DNA of 64,000 nucleotides from Dyadobacter endophyticus (GTDB taxonomy: Bacteria > Bacteroidota > Bacteroidia > Cytophagales > Spirosomataceae): positions 1,426,001 to 1,490,000 of the forward strand of contig NZ_BMIA01000001.1 in assembly GCF_014641595.1 (NCBI RefSeq), in the 5' to 3' direction. The position numbers and the translations under genes are program-made. Within the stretch, counting starts at the first letter, position 1. Every line of letters starts with the position of its first letter. This document shows, one piece after another, positions 7,135-15,177 of this stretch. The notes under the pieces are model-generated. The model saw only the letters and a list, made by a program, of their open reading frames with translations. It ran no database searches and was not told the origin of the DNA.

Positions 7135-8064
7135 GTGAAAAATAAGAAAGCAGATATTCCAAGATATAGCTTGGACAGGTTTAGGCCGGTACACCGGCAA
7201 GACGGTCCCGCTACGCCGTTTGGGTATAACCAGATTGGGAAAGTTAAAATCATTGAGGGCTTTGAGCTTTATTCGAGTGACGGGCTGATCGGCTCGATGG
7301 GCCCATTGAAGTCGGCGTTTTACAGGATCAGCATTACGGTCTGCGGCACGCTGGATATGAGCATCGGACTGGAAACTTACAAGCATCAGCCACGGACATT
7401 ATCCTTTACCTTTCCCAACCAAATCTTTTCAAAAAGCAATATCAGCCGGGACGCTTTTGGTTATTATATCCTCTTCGATCCCGATTTTCTAAACGATATC
7501 CTACCCGCCGTGAAAGTGGTGGAGGAATTTCCGTTTTACGATACGACGGGGACACCTGTATTCCAGATCAGTGATCAGGAGCTCAGCAGCATAACTGACC
7601 TTATCATCCGCATGGATAGTGAATTGCAGCAGCATAGAACCGGCCGCGAGAAAGCCTTGAAAATGTATTTATACCTGCTGCTGTTGGAAGCTAAAAGAAG
7701 CTACGAAAGACAGGGGCTTGATGTCAGCCCGCCTACCAGCGATCACCATGCGCTGGTCATACGTTTCAGGAAACTGGTGAGCGTCCATTATCTTACCAAA
7801 AGGAAGGTTTCCGATTACGCGCAGCTGCTTTCGGTTACCCCTAACTATCTGAACAGGGTCATTAAGGACACCACCGGCAGTACCGCTTCTGCCAGCATTA
7901 AAGAGATGTTATTACAGGAAGCCAGATCGCTGCTTCGCTATACGGATCAGACCATCAGCGAAATTGCTTACAAACTCGATTTCAGCGACCCCGCATCTTT
8001 CAACCGTTTTTTCAGGACGCTGACCGCCGAAACCCCGCTGACATACCGGAACAGGCACCATTAA
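7135..8064 (+). CDS. AraC family transcriptional regulator
   Basis: This 309-aa regulator starts at a GTG (MKNKKADIPRYSLD). It has an N-terminal sensing domain and a C-terminal HTH pair: YAQLLSVTPNYLNRVIKDTTGST, then QTISEIAYKLDFSDPASFNRFFRTLTAETP. It lies 80 bp upstream of, and in line with, the SDR gene at 8145, the AraC-then-SDR arrangement repeated at 20239/21256, so the SDR is its likely target. Confidence 0.9.
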   Translation: MKNKKADIPRYSLDRFRPVHRQDGPATPFGYNQIGKVKIIEGFELYSSDGLIGSMGPLKSAFYRISITVCGTLDMSIGLETYKHQPRTLSFTFPNQIFSKSNISRDAFGYYILFDPDFLNDILPAVKVVEEFPFYDTTGTPVFQISDQELSSITDLIIRMDSELQQHRTGREKALKMYLYLLLLEAKRSYERQGLDVSPPTSDHHALVIRFRKLVSVHYLTKRKVSDYAQLLSVTPNYLNRVIKDTTGSTASASIKEMLLQEARSLLRYTDQTISEIAYKLDFSDPASFNRFFRTLTAETPLTYRNRHH

Positions 8065-8144
8065 GACTACACAAAGCATGATCCTGTCTATAAACCTGCC
8101 TTAGAACTGCGCCACCTTTGCAGCAGAAAAACTAAAGGCAGATT

Positions 8145-8858
8145 ATGAACACATCCCAATTTCAAAACAAAAAAGTCATTGTTGCCGGTGGCACTTCAGG
8201 CATTGGCCTGGTCACTGCACAACTATTTGCCAATGCCGGTGCGGCAGTAACCGTAACAGGGCGCAACGCAGAAAAATTAAAAAGCAGTCAGCAATCGGGC
8301 CTGAATGCAGCGCAGGTCGACAGCTCAGACACTGGAAGCCTGGAAGCTTTTTTCAAGAGCCATGGCACGACCGATCATCTTGTTATTGCTCTTGGTGGAG
8401 GCAAGGGCCTCGGTAATTTCGCAGACCTTTCTTTGCAGGATCTCCGTGAGGGCTTTGAGCAGAAATACTGGGCGCACCTGGCGACGATCAAAGCAGCGCT
8501 TCCTTACATGGGCCCTAACGGCAGCATTACTTTGGTGACAGCTATTACCGGCAGTGCCAAAATGCCGGGTACATCCGGCATTGGCGCAATGAATGGTGCG
8601 CTGGAAATTATGGTGCCGATCCTGGCCAAAGAATTCAAACAGCTGCGGATCAACGCCGTTTCGCCCGGCGTTGTGGATACTGTGTGGTGGGATTTTCTCA
8701 CATCAGAAACCAAACAGGAAACCTTCGACTATTATGCTTCCCAAATCCCTGTGGGGCGCATTGCACAACCGGGCGATGTAGCCAGTGTCGTCCTGTTCCT
8801 GGCGGGCAACGGATACATGACCGGCAAAGTAATCGGCTGTGATGGCGGATTAGCCTAA
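8145..8858 (+). CDS. Atypical SDR family protein lacking the YxxxK motif
   Basis: This 237-aa Rossmann protein has an intact dinucleotide-binding motif (AGGTSGIG, near residues 14-21) and an SDR-like C-terminus (RINAVSPGVVDT, then VLFLAGNGYMTGKVIGCDGG). The NNAG motif is replaced by ALGGG, and where Tyr-x-x-x-Lys should be the sequence reads GTSGIGAMNGALE, so both catalytic residues are absent. A subgroup of SDRs with this AxNxALE pattern exists, so this is probably a natural variant rather than damage. It may bind NAD(P)H without classical catalysis. Confidence 0.85.
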   Translation: MNTSQFQNKKVIVAGGTSGIGLVTAQLFANAGAAVTVTGRNAEKLKSSQQSGLNAAQVDSSDTGSLEAFFKSHGTTDHLVIALGGGKGLGNFADLSLQDLREGFEQKYWAHLATIKAALPYMGPNGSITLVTAITGSAKMPGTSGIGAMNGALEIMVPILAKEFKQLRINAVSPGVVDTVWWDFLTSETKQETFDYYASQIPVGRIAQPGDVASVVLFLAGNGYMTGKVIGCDGGLA

Positions 8859-8874
8859 ACAAAGTCGGGATCAG

Positions 8875-8904
8875 AAATAGCATCGGAAAGGATGCTATTT
8901 TTTT
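8875..8904 (+). terminator. Rho-independent terminator
   Basis: AAATAGCATC, loop GGAAAG, GATGCTATTT followed by a T run, 17 bp after the SDR stop codon. Confidence 0.85.
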
Positions 8905-9046
8905 GACATCACAGCGCATAATCGCAGTGCAATGGTAAAGGTGCCAATAGCACCAACATCCGCCGATCATTCACTACCAATGGCTCTTCCCCTGATCGGT
9001 CTGTTTTAGTAAAGTTACAAATTGGGTCTGTTAGGACTTCCAAAAC

Positions 9047-9160
9047 AAATCAATCAATTTTCTCCATTCGAAGTAATCGGAAAGCTCTCCGTTCATCAAA
9101 ATAATCAGCCCTTTTTTGAAAATGGGTCGTAAAGCATGCAGGTGGATATACCGGGGCCAT
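9047..9160 (-). pseudogene. Duplicated 3' fragment of a serine hydrolase gene
   Basis: This 114-bp stretch is almost identical to 56653-56767, the last part of the serine hydrolase gene at 56637-57746. The first 71 bp are identical; one T is missing from the following T run (six instead of seven, a frameshift), and there are three substitutions afterwards. The last few codons and the stop are not included, and homology ends abruptly on both sides. It is a recent, non-functional partial copy about 47.6 kb from the intact gene. Confidence 0.9.
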
Positions 9161-9222
9161 CATGCACACACCTGAATACATCAAAATATACGGGAGGATA
9201 GTATCGAATACGGACTTTTATT

Positions 9223-10608
9223 TTAATAATTGGGCCGTGTCGGCATTATTGCGCTGGGAGATACTCCACACATCCACTTTAGGGCGTTGATTCCTGGCAT
9301 AAAAAGGTACATACCACCCTTTAATGTATTGAAAGTGGGCATTCCAATAAAGCGTTTTGGTAAAGGATCGCTAGGCATCGTAAAAGTTCCTTTGCCTTCG
9401 TTTAGTCCTATCATAGGATCTCTTTCATTTTTGAGGCTAACAAAGTTTCCGTTGTTTACCCATTCTTTTTGCAAAAATTCAAGGGTCTCCATTGCTTTTG
9501 CGCTGAAGGCAATGAAGTAAAGCCCACGTTCAACACCGTCGTCTTTGGTGCTGCCTTCCGCCAGCGGAACACCATAGCCTACACCTTTCCGTATAATGCG
9601 GTGCAGGTTCACGTCCGACATTACAGCCATTTTCGTATCTCTGGGATTCATCCGGCGCATATGGCTTGAGTAGGGGACTATTTTGCCATTTTGGTCACTG
9701 GCAAAATCGAAATCATTATTCTTTGCTGTATCTGCCCCTAGTGCAGGATTATCTTTAAACGGACACATGTTGAGCGGGGCGCCGCTTCGCCATCTGCCTA
9801 CCATTTTGGCGGCAATCATTTCCTGTTCGTCCTTTGTCTTTGCCTGATCCCTCAGATATTTATTGAAGACAGCTACGTGGCTGTGGTACTTCCTGAAGAT
9901 TACAAATGTTCCGTTCTTTGCCAGTACTAAAGGTTGCGGCATGGGATATTTATTTCCGGTCTCATTGGCATATCCCAAAATAAATTCACCTGCCTTTATG
10001 GGACGTTCTTTTTTGTTCAGACGTTCGGCCCCGCTTCCTTCAATTTCAGGGTTGCTGATGCCGTCTCGAAATCCAAAATGATTAAAATTGCCTTCTATCG
10101 GCGTATCAAAATCTGCTTGTATGCGAAGCTTTATTCCAGCATGATTTGATAATATCCGCAGTGCTACTTGTTTCTTTGCATCAAGCTCTGCCTTGCTTTT
10201 GGCAACGATAGAAACGGCAATATGATTACCGCTATCTTTAAACGCGGCCTCCCATTTTTCGGGAGCATTTTCATTAATATCCATTAGTTTTTGGCCACGG
10301 GCGGCCATACCTTCTTTAAAAGCATCGGGAAAGCTTTGCAGCGTGGCGGCAGGAAGCTCCAGCTTTTTTAAACCCTCGTAAGTAAAAGCTACCGAAAGCC
10401 AGGCATCATCGCTATCCCACCAGTTCTGTGCAGAAGTGATATAGGGCAACAGCTCCTTTAAAAATACCTTGCCCGATGGGCCATCCTGTATTTCGAGAAA
10501 TACATTTACGCCATGATAGGGCAAAGGCCGTTCTCTGAGAATGATGGCCTGTATGTCGTGCAACTCGATTTTTTCGGCGGTGCGCTTAAACAAATTTTTT
10601 AAGAACAT
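9223..10608 (-). CDS. DyP-type peroxidase
   Basis: This 461-aa heme peroxidase would reduce H2O2 while oxidising bulky substrates such as dyes or phenolics. The distal GFRDG motif is at 180-184 with the catalytic Asp183; the proximal heme-ligand His is probably His317 in SSHMRRMNPRD, followed by the conserved Arg/Asn. The C-terminus (RFIGMPTFNTLKGGMYLFMPG) fits the family, and no Tat signal is visible, so it is probably cytoplasmic or exported by another route. It lies 17 bp downstream of the conserved partner gene at 10626, indicating an operon. Confidence 0.9.
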   Translation of the reverse strand: MFLKNLFKRTAEKIELHDIQAIILRERPLPYHGVNVFLEIQDGPSGKVFLKELLPYITSAQNWWDSDDAWLSVAFTYEGLKKLELPAATLQSFPDAFKEGMAARGQKLMDINENAPEKWEAAFKDSGNHIAVSIVAKSKAELDAKKQVALRILSNHAGIKLRIQADFDTPIEGNFNHFGFRDGISNPEIEGSGAERLNKKERPIKAGEFILGYANETGNKYPMPQPLVLAKNGTFVIFRKYHSHVAVFNKYLRDQAKTKDEQEMIAAKMVGRWRSGAPLNMCPFKDNPALGADTAKNNDFDFASDQNGKIVPYSSHMRRMNPRDTKMAVMSDVNLHRIIRKGVGYGVPLAEGSTKDDGVERGLYFIAFSAKAMETLEFLQKEWVNNGNFVSLKNERDPMIGLNEGKGTFTMPSDPLPKRFIGMPTFNTLKGGMYLFMPGINALKWMCGVSPSAIMPTRPNY

Positions 10609-10625
10609 AAGACTGCTTTAAATCT

Positions 10626-11168
10626 CTACAATTCCAAAAGTTTGTTCAGACCTGCCCCTATTTTTTCCAAACGTGTTGTATCGGCAACTGTAAGGATCGG
10701 ATGGCTTACAAACCACGCCGATGCTGTTATTTGCTTACTCAAAATAAATGCTTTTACAGAAGGCGATTTTATGCCTGGCCAGCCCTCAATATTCCCAAAA
10801 ATCAGATCCATCATCTCCGGTATTTTGGTTGCAAAGTCATTGATATAGGTATCCCAATCGCCGTCATAGCAAGTGCAGAAAAGCAGCTTGGTGTCGTTTT
10901 CTAAAAACACAAAACGCATATCATGGAGCGTGCCTACTTTTCTGGCGCCTGTAAGGTTGCCTTTTAACGTTTCAAAAATCAGCCGCAGGTTTCGGGCTCC
11001 ATCGGGTTTCAAATCTGTGATAATAGTCAATTCAGAGAGTTCGCCACTACGCAAACCGGCATCCCCAGCACTAATTACTTCGTGTACTTTGTCCAGCGGT
11101 TCACCCAGCGTGGCCAGATACAGTTTTAATTTTAAAGCTGCATCCTGCGTGAGTTGTCTAATGTTCAT
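10626..11168 (-). CDS. DyP-associated conserved protein
   Basis: This 180-aa protein contains VGTLHDMRFVFLENDTKLLF, then CTCYDGDWDTYINDFATKIP and EGWPGIKSPSVKAFI. The same signature is found in domains encoded next to, or fused to, DyP peroxidases and in lipid-oxidation contexts. The biochemical role is unknown. It is the upstream member of the DyP pair, and the 17-bp gap supports co-translation. No signal peptide or membrane helix is seen. Confidence 0.75.
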   Translation of the reverse strand: MNIRQLTQDAALKLKLYLATLGEPLDKVHEVISAGDAGLRSGELSELTIITDLKPDGARNLRLIFETLKGNLTGARKVGTLHDMRFVFLENDTKLLFCTCYDGDWDTYINDFATKIPEMMDLIFGNIEGWPGIKSPSVKAFILSKQITASAWFVSHPILTVADTTRLEKIGAGLNKLLEL

Positions 11169-11211
11169 TTCTTTTAATTTTAGGAATTAAGACTTTTCTC
11201 TACCAGTTTGC

Positions 11212-11544
11212 TTATTGTTTTACCCAATAAAAAGTTTTTGAAAATACACCTTTGTGCGCTACAATTTTCAGGTTGCTACCTTCGAGATAAATTTCGCAAT
11301 TGCCCTTTTGACCGCTTTCATGATTTTCAACTGTGCCCTTCCACTCATTTTTTTCAAAACGTACATTATAGAGTGTGGGACGACCTTTAGGGTCAATACC
11401 GGTAAATTTTCCGTTGCCATTGGAAATGGTGATAATGACGCCTTCCTCGGTTTTCCATTTACCTGTGAAGTCCTCCTTTGCTGACTGGGCAAAGCTCAGG
11501 GATGTAATAGTCAGCCCTACGAGCAGGGAAAATAGCTTTTTCAT
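11212..11544 (-). CDS. Exported DUF2147-like protein
   Basis: This 110-aa protein has a signal peptide (MKKLFSLLVGLTITSLSFAQ) and a small beta-rich domain with GKWKTEEGVIITISNGNGKF, a DUF2147-style lipocalin-like start. The second half (KNEWKGTVENHESGQKGNCE) matches the short form of this family. It is probably periplasmic; the function is unknown. It lies upstream of the DyP pair on the same strand (gap about 43 bp) and may be part of the same transcript. Confidence 0.75.
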   Translation of the reverse strand: MKKLFSLLVGLTITSLSFAQSAKEDFTGKWKTEEGVIITISNGNGKFTGIDPKGRPTLYNVRFEKNEWKGTVENHESGQKGNCEIYLEGSNLKIVAHKGVFSKTFYWVKQ

Positions 11545-11763
11545 TCTATGCTTGTTTTATGAAATACTATGGCAAATGTATGCCGATAGGCCCAGGCTGT
11601 TTTTAATGTATCTTAAAAAATTATTGCAGCTTCTGCTTATGGAACTTGTAAAATTGGTCTCCATTGACAAACTGAATAATCAATACGCGAGTTTTACTGC
11701 CGGCAAGTAGGGTGAAAATTGTCCCAAGCGATGTTATTTGCCTGAGCGGAAATGTTTTTAAGA

Positions 11764-12333
11764 TTAATCCCTGAATTTGGCGGCCCGGATAACACTCAAC
11801 GTTTGCTGGGTAATGCCCAGGTAGGATGCGATATGACCCAAAGGCGCGCGCAATAAAATATCGGGGTGTTTTTCTATCAGTGCCTTATAGCGGTCCTGGG
11901 CCGATTGAAACTGCATGGCATATAGCCGTTCGGAAAAGACGTCTATAACGTCTATCAGCAGTAGCCGGATCAATTTTTCAAATCCCGGCACTTTCTCGAA
12001 CATGGGTTCCAAATCTTTATACTGAGCTATCCTGATATGTGAATTCTCCAATGCTTCCCAACCGTAGGGCGACGGCCTGTCGTAGAAAATGCTTTCCAAT
12101 GGAACGCTGAATCTGTTTTCAGCAAAGAAAAGATGGGTGATGTCTTTCCCGTCTTTCAGGTAGTAGGTCCTTATCAGCCCTTTCTCAATAAAACAGACTT
12201 TCTGAGAACGATTGTCTGGTTGAAGAAAAATTTCGCCTTTTTTTATATCCTGGTGCTTAAATACCGGCTCAATACTCTGAGCAAGCCCGGCAGGCAGGCT
12301 TAGGTGTTGCTGAAAATAGCCGAGCAGTTCCAT
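11764..12333 (-). CDS. Crp/Fnr family transcriptional regulator
   Basis: This 189-aa protein has an N-terminal cyclic-nucleotide-binding-like beta barrel (EIFLQPDNRSQKVCFIEKGLIR, about 35-60) and a C-terminal winged helix with APLGHIASYLGITQQTLSVIRA. Such short Crp-like proteins are frequent in Bacteroidota, usually without a known ligand. The ATG at 12333 is preferred; a TTG at 12351 is possible. It is divergent from the outer-membrane protein gene at 12531 and may control it or the DyP cluster downstream. Confidence 0.85.
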   Translation of the reverse strand: MELLGYFQQHLSLPAGLAQSIEPVFKHQDIKKGEIFLQPDNRSQKVCFIEKGLIRTYYLKDGKDITHLFFAENRFSVPLESIFYDRPSPYGWEALENSHIRIAQYKDLEPMFEKVPGFEKLIRLLLIDVIDVFSERLYAMQFQSAQDRYKALIEKHPDILLRAPLGHIASYLGITQQTLSVIRAAKFRD

Positions 12334-12530
12334 TCGCGTATGTTTCGACAAATATACCTGTCAAGAAGCATGCTGGTAGTAAGCAATCGGGATTTTTTCA
12401 TGAGTTGCCCATGAGCATCGGGCCTGGATCCGCCATTTTTTAATCCATCTTAAAAGATATCACACGAAAGTGCCAAAAATTTGCCTTTCGAAAAGGCTGA
12501 ATTTCCAGATCACTCAATCGTGTAAATCTT

Positions 12531-13319
12531 ATGAGTCCGAAAAGATACTTATACTCCATTCAAAAACTTTCGCTCCTTTTGTGTGCTATTTATTTGCCGT
12601 CCCTTAAAACTAACGGTCAGCGCATCGATCAGTCGGGCTTCACCGCCAGTGTCGGAACCTATTTTCCGGTCCAACACGGCATGCAGCTTGGATGGATATT
12701 TACAAAAAAGCAGGTCTTGGAGACTTATGTCCAAATAGGCATTCCTCCAAGGGCCTATATCAGGCCCTTGGTTGAAGTATCTGTTTCACAGGACAAGCAG
12801 GCAAGAGATTATCTGAAAGCAAACTTGCAAGGCAGGATTGGCTATGGCGCGGGGTTCAAATGGCATTACAGGCGTTTTGATTTCGACATTGCATACAACC
12901 GTTTGACTTACCGGATTCATAGAAAGTCCTCAAAGGAGCTCGTCAATAATTTGGCTTACGATGATCCCGGTCTTAAAGTAGCATTAGGTCTTCTTTCTGA
13001 TTGGGTCCCTGCTTTTGACGAACTATACAGCGATTACCTGATTACACCCGTCGCAAATGCCCATCAAGTATCGCTATCGGGTGGTTACCGGTTCCCCCTC
13101 TATAAATCAGTTTGGATGGGCATGGGTGCCGGGGTATCTACAACCATGCAAACGAGCGTCCACATTCAATCCGACCGTTCAAGGCAATCCGCAGAAATTT
13201 TGCTGGATGCAGTCACACCGAATTTGACCAAAAAGTTGGAAAGTCTCATCAACTGGCACATGATCCCGACCGTCAATTTGCAACTCGTTTACCGTTTCCC
13301 GCGGCCACCACGCACGTGA
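12531..13319 (+). CDS. Putative outer-membrane beta-barrel protein
   Basis: This 262-aa protein has an N-terminal signal-like segment (LSLLLCAIYLPSLKTNGQ) and alternating hydrophobic strands through its length, ending in a barrel-like strand (TVNLQLVYRFP) with few residues after the aromatic. Gly/Tyr-rich segments such as GRIGYGAGFKWHYRRF suit an outer-membrane protein. No specific family is recognised. It is preceded by a divergent Crp/Fnr gene. Confidence 0.65.
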   Translation: MSPKRYLYSIQKLSLLLCAIYLPSLKTNGQRIDQSGFTASVGTYFPVQHGMQLGWIFTKKQVLETYVQIGIPPRAYIRPLVEVSVSQDKQARDYLKANLQGRIGYGAGFKWHYRRFDFDIAYNRLTYRIHRKSSKELVNNLAYDDPGLKVALGLLSDWVPAFDELYSDYLITPVANAHQVSLSGGYRFPLYKSVWMGMGAGVSTTMQTSVHIQSDRSRQSAEILLDAVTPNLTKKLESLINWHMIPTVNLQLVYRFPRPPRT

Positions 13320-13527
13320 GAAATGAAAGCTGCAGCGTGGCTCGTGACTCTGGTAATGAAACCTGTTATTCAACAGCATATACTTGATTGTGCATCTCAC
13401 TCAGCAGCATAATATTAAGCCTCCCATGTACATAGTGTATTTTCGGACACAAATCTTTCCAATACGGAAACAGTCCACCCGACACGAAACCATATTTTGT
13501 CACCCGGCTTAATTCCATGCCGCTCCG

Positions 13528-13554
13528 ATCTTTGAAATTCATAATACCAGCTTT
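13528..13554 (+). promoter_or_regulatory. Shared 27-bp upstream motif, copy 1
   Basis: ATCTTTGAAATTCATAATACCAGCTTT lies 60 bp (start to start) before the -7-like element CAATTTTG at 13588. The same motif at the same distance occurs before the genes at 18041 and 21256. A common activator or repressor site is inferred. Confidence 0.75.
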
Positions 13555-13628
13555 GTTATTGATATAACCCAGCCTGCTGATTGTGACCAATTTTGTTTCA
13601 TCGAACAACAACAAAAACGGATCACAAT

Positions 13629-14498
13629 ATGAAAACGCAAAAAACATGGTTTATCACTGGGGCTTCACGGGGCTTCGGGTTGGAAATTACAAAAGCAGTG
13701 CTCGCAGCGGGCGATAAAGTGGTTGCTACGGTGCGTGGTAAGGTGGCGGAGTTTGAGGCTGGATTTAATGGTAATCCTGATTTGCTCGTGGTGACGATGG
13801 ACGTAACCAATGAGCAACAAGTGTCTGGCGCGGTGTCGGCAGCGATCGCAGAGTTTGGAAGGATAGATGTACTGGTCAACAATGCAGGTTACGGCTTGCT
13901 GGCTGGCGTGGAGGAAGCTTCAAACGAGGAGGTCAGGCAGAATTATGAGGTGAATGTGTTCGGAACTTTGAATGTGATCCGCGCGGTGCTGCCGTCGATG
14001 CGGGCCAGACGGTCGGGTCATATTATCAACATTTCGTCGGTTGGTGGGTTAGGCGCTTACATTGGCTGGGGGCTTTATGGCTCGACGAAGTTCGCCGTGG
14101 AAGGCATTACCGAGGCATTGGCGATGGAAGTGGCGCCGCTGGGCATTCAAGCAACAGTAGTGGCTCCCGGATTTTTTCGCACCAATTTCCTGGATGAATC
14201 GTCACTTTTCAGCAGCGCGCAGATCATCCCCGATTATGCCGAAACCGTCGGCGTCATGCGTGACTTCGCGGCCAAAGTGAGCTACAAGCAGCCTGGTGAT
14301 CCGGCCAAGCTGGCTCAGGCCTTCATCACGCTGGCGAACGCGAAAAATCCGCCCGTGCATTTGCCACTCGGAAACGACACGCTCGATAGGTTTCGCTCTA
14401 AAACAGCCGCATTTGAAAAGGATATAGAAAACTGGTATGACGTCATCACCGGCACTGACCACGATGATGTTCACGCCCAAGCAGCCGTGCAGGCCTAG
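13629..14498 (+). CDS. SDR family oxidoreductase
   Basis: This 289-aa classical SDR has TGASRGFG (10-17), NNAG (84-87), Ser136/137 and Tyr150/Lys154 (YGSTK). The motif HIINISSVGGLGAY and the extended C-terminus with PVHLPLGNDTLDRFRSKTA place it in the ~280-aa 'oxidoreductase, SDR family' group common in soil bacteria; the substrate is unknown. The start at 13629 gives the standard N-terminus. It is the first gene of a forward unit with the exported VOC protein (14546), under the shared 27-bp motif. Confidence 0.88.
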   Translation: MKTQKTWFITGASRGFGLEITKAVLAAGDKVVATVRGKVAEFEAGFNGNPDLLVVTMDVTNEQQVSGAVSAAIAEFGRIDVLVNNAGYGLLAGVEEASNEEVRQNYEVNVFGTLNVIRAVLPSMRARRSGHIINISSVGGLGAYIGWGLYGSTKFAVEGITEALAMEVAPLGIQATVVAPGFFRTNFLDESSLFSSAQIIPDYAETVGVMRDFAAKVSYKQPGDPAKLAQAFITLANAKNPPVHLPLGNDTLDRFRSKTAAFEKDIENWYDVITGTDHDDVHAQAAVQA

Positions 14499-14545
14499 CA
14501 GCCGATTTCGCCCAATTTATTTACATACTTAAACCTTTTGAGATC

Positions 14546-15085
14546 ATGAAAACTTCATTCAAACCAGCAGTACTTTCTATTTTACTGTTCGCATTCAGTA
14601 TGGCTGCAAATGCACAGCATACCCACGATACCGGCTTCAAAATGCCGCCGCTCAATCCTAAAAGCGAGCTCGCCGGCATCAGTGGCAATCATGTCGGAAT
14701 TCGCGTGCCCGATTATGCGGCGGCGATTAAATGGTATACCGAAAAGCTCGATTTTAGAGTAATTAAAGAGTGGGACTATGCCGACGAAAAGCTCGCCTAC
14801 CTGGCTCCGGCAAACACGAATGGCTTCTGGCTGGAAATTCTCGCCGGCGGAAAGCTCAATGCAAACGAGAAATTCGATGACCTGGGTAAAAGTCTGGAAA
14901 ATGGCGGTTACCATCACCTCTGTTTTCACGTATCCGATGTAAACAAGACGTTGGCCGAACTTAAAAAGCGCGGCGTGACGGTGGTAGGACAGCCTTTTTA
15001 CCTCGAAGCAATCACCCGCAATCTCGCATTTGTTCAGGACCCCTGGGGAAATATGATTGAATTGGCTGAGGTCGTGAAAAAGTAA
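14546..15085 (+). CDS. Exported VOC (glyoxalase/bleomycin resistance) family protein
   Basis: This 179-aa protein has a signal peptide (VLSILLFAFSMAANAQ) and one vicinal-oxygen-chelate domain: GNHVGIRVPDYAAAIKWYTE (first metal His), HHLCFHVSDVNKTLAELKKRG (second half) and AFVQDPWGNMIELAE (metal Glu). VOC proteins bind a divalent metal and act as lyases, dioxygenases or binding proteins. Export to the periplasm is uncommon for the family. It lies 47 bp after the SDR gene, with a terminator following. Confidence 0.85.
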   Translation: MKTSFKPAVLSILLFAFSMAANAQHTHDTGFKMPPLNPKSELAGISGNHVGIRVPDYAAAIKWYTEKLDFRVIKEWDYADEKLAYLAPANTNGFWLEILAGGKLNANEKFDDLGKSLENGGYHHLCFHVSDVNKTLAELKKRGVTVVGQPFYLEAITRNLAFVQDPWGNMIELAEVVKK

Positions 15086-15109
15086 AGTACACAAGCGTCC
15101 GTAGCTGCC

Positions 15110-15138
15110 ATGCTCCGTACTTGTGCGGGGCATTTTTT
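15110..15138 (+). terminator. Rho-independent terminator
   Basis: ATGCTCCG and CGGGGCAT pair (one G-U wobble) around an 8-nt loop, followed by a run of T. Confidence 0.65.
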
Positions 15139-15177
15139 ATTGGACAGAAAATTCTAATTTATACCAAACATTAACAC

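Noticed and set aside
8091..8120. Possible fourth copy of the 27-bp motif before the SDR at 8145 (ACCTGCCTTAGAA)
   Set aside because: Only a short part matches, and the distance to the TTTG element differs from the exact 60 bp of the others.
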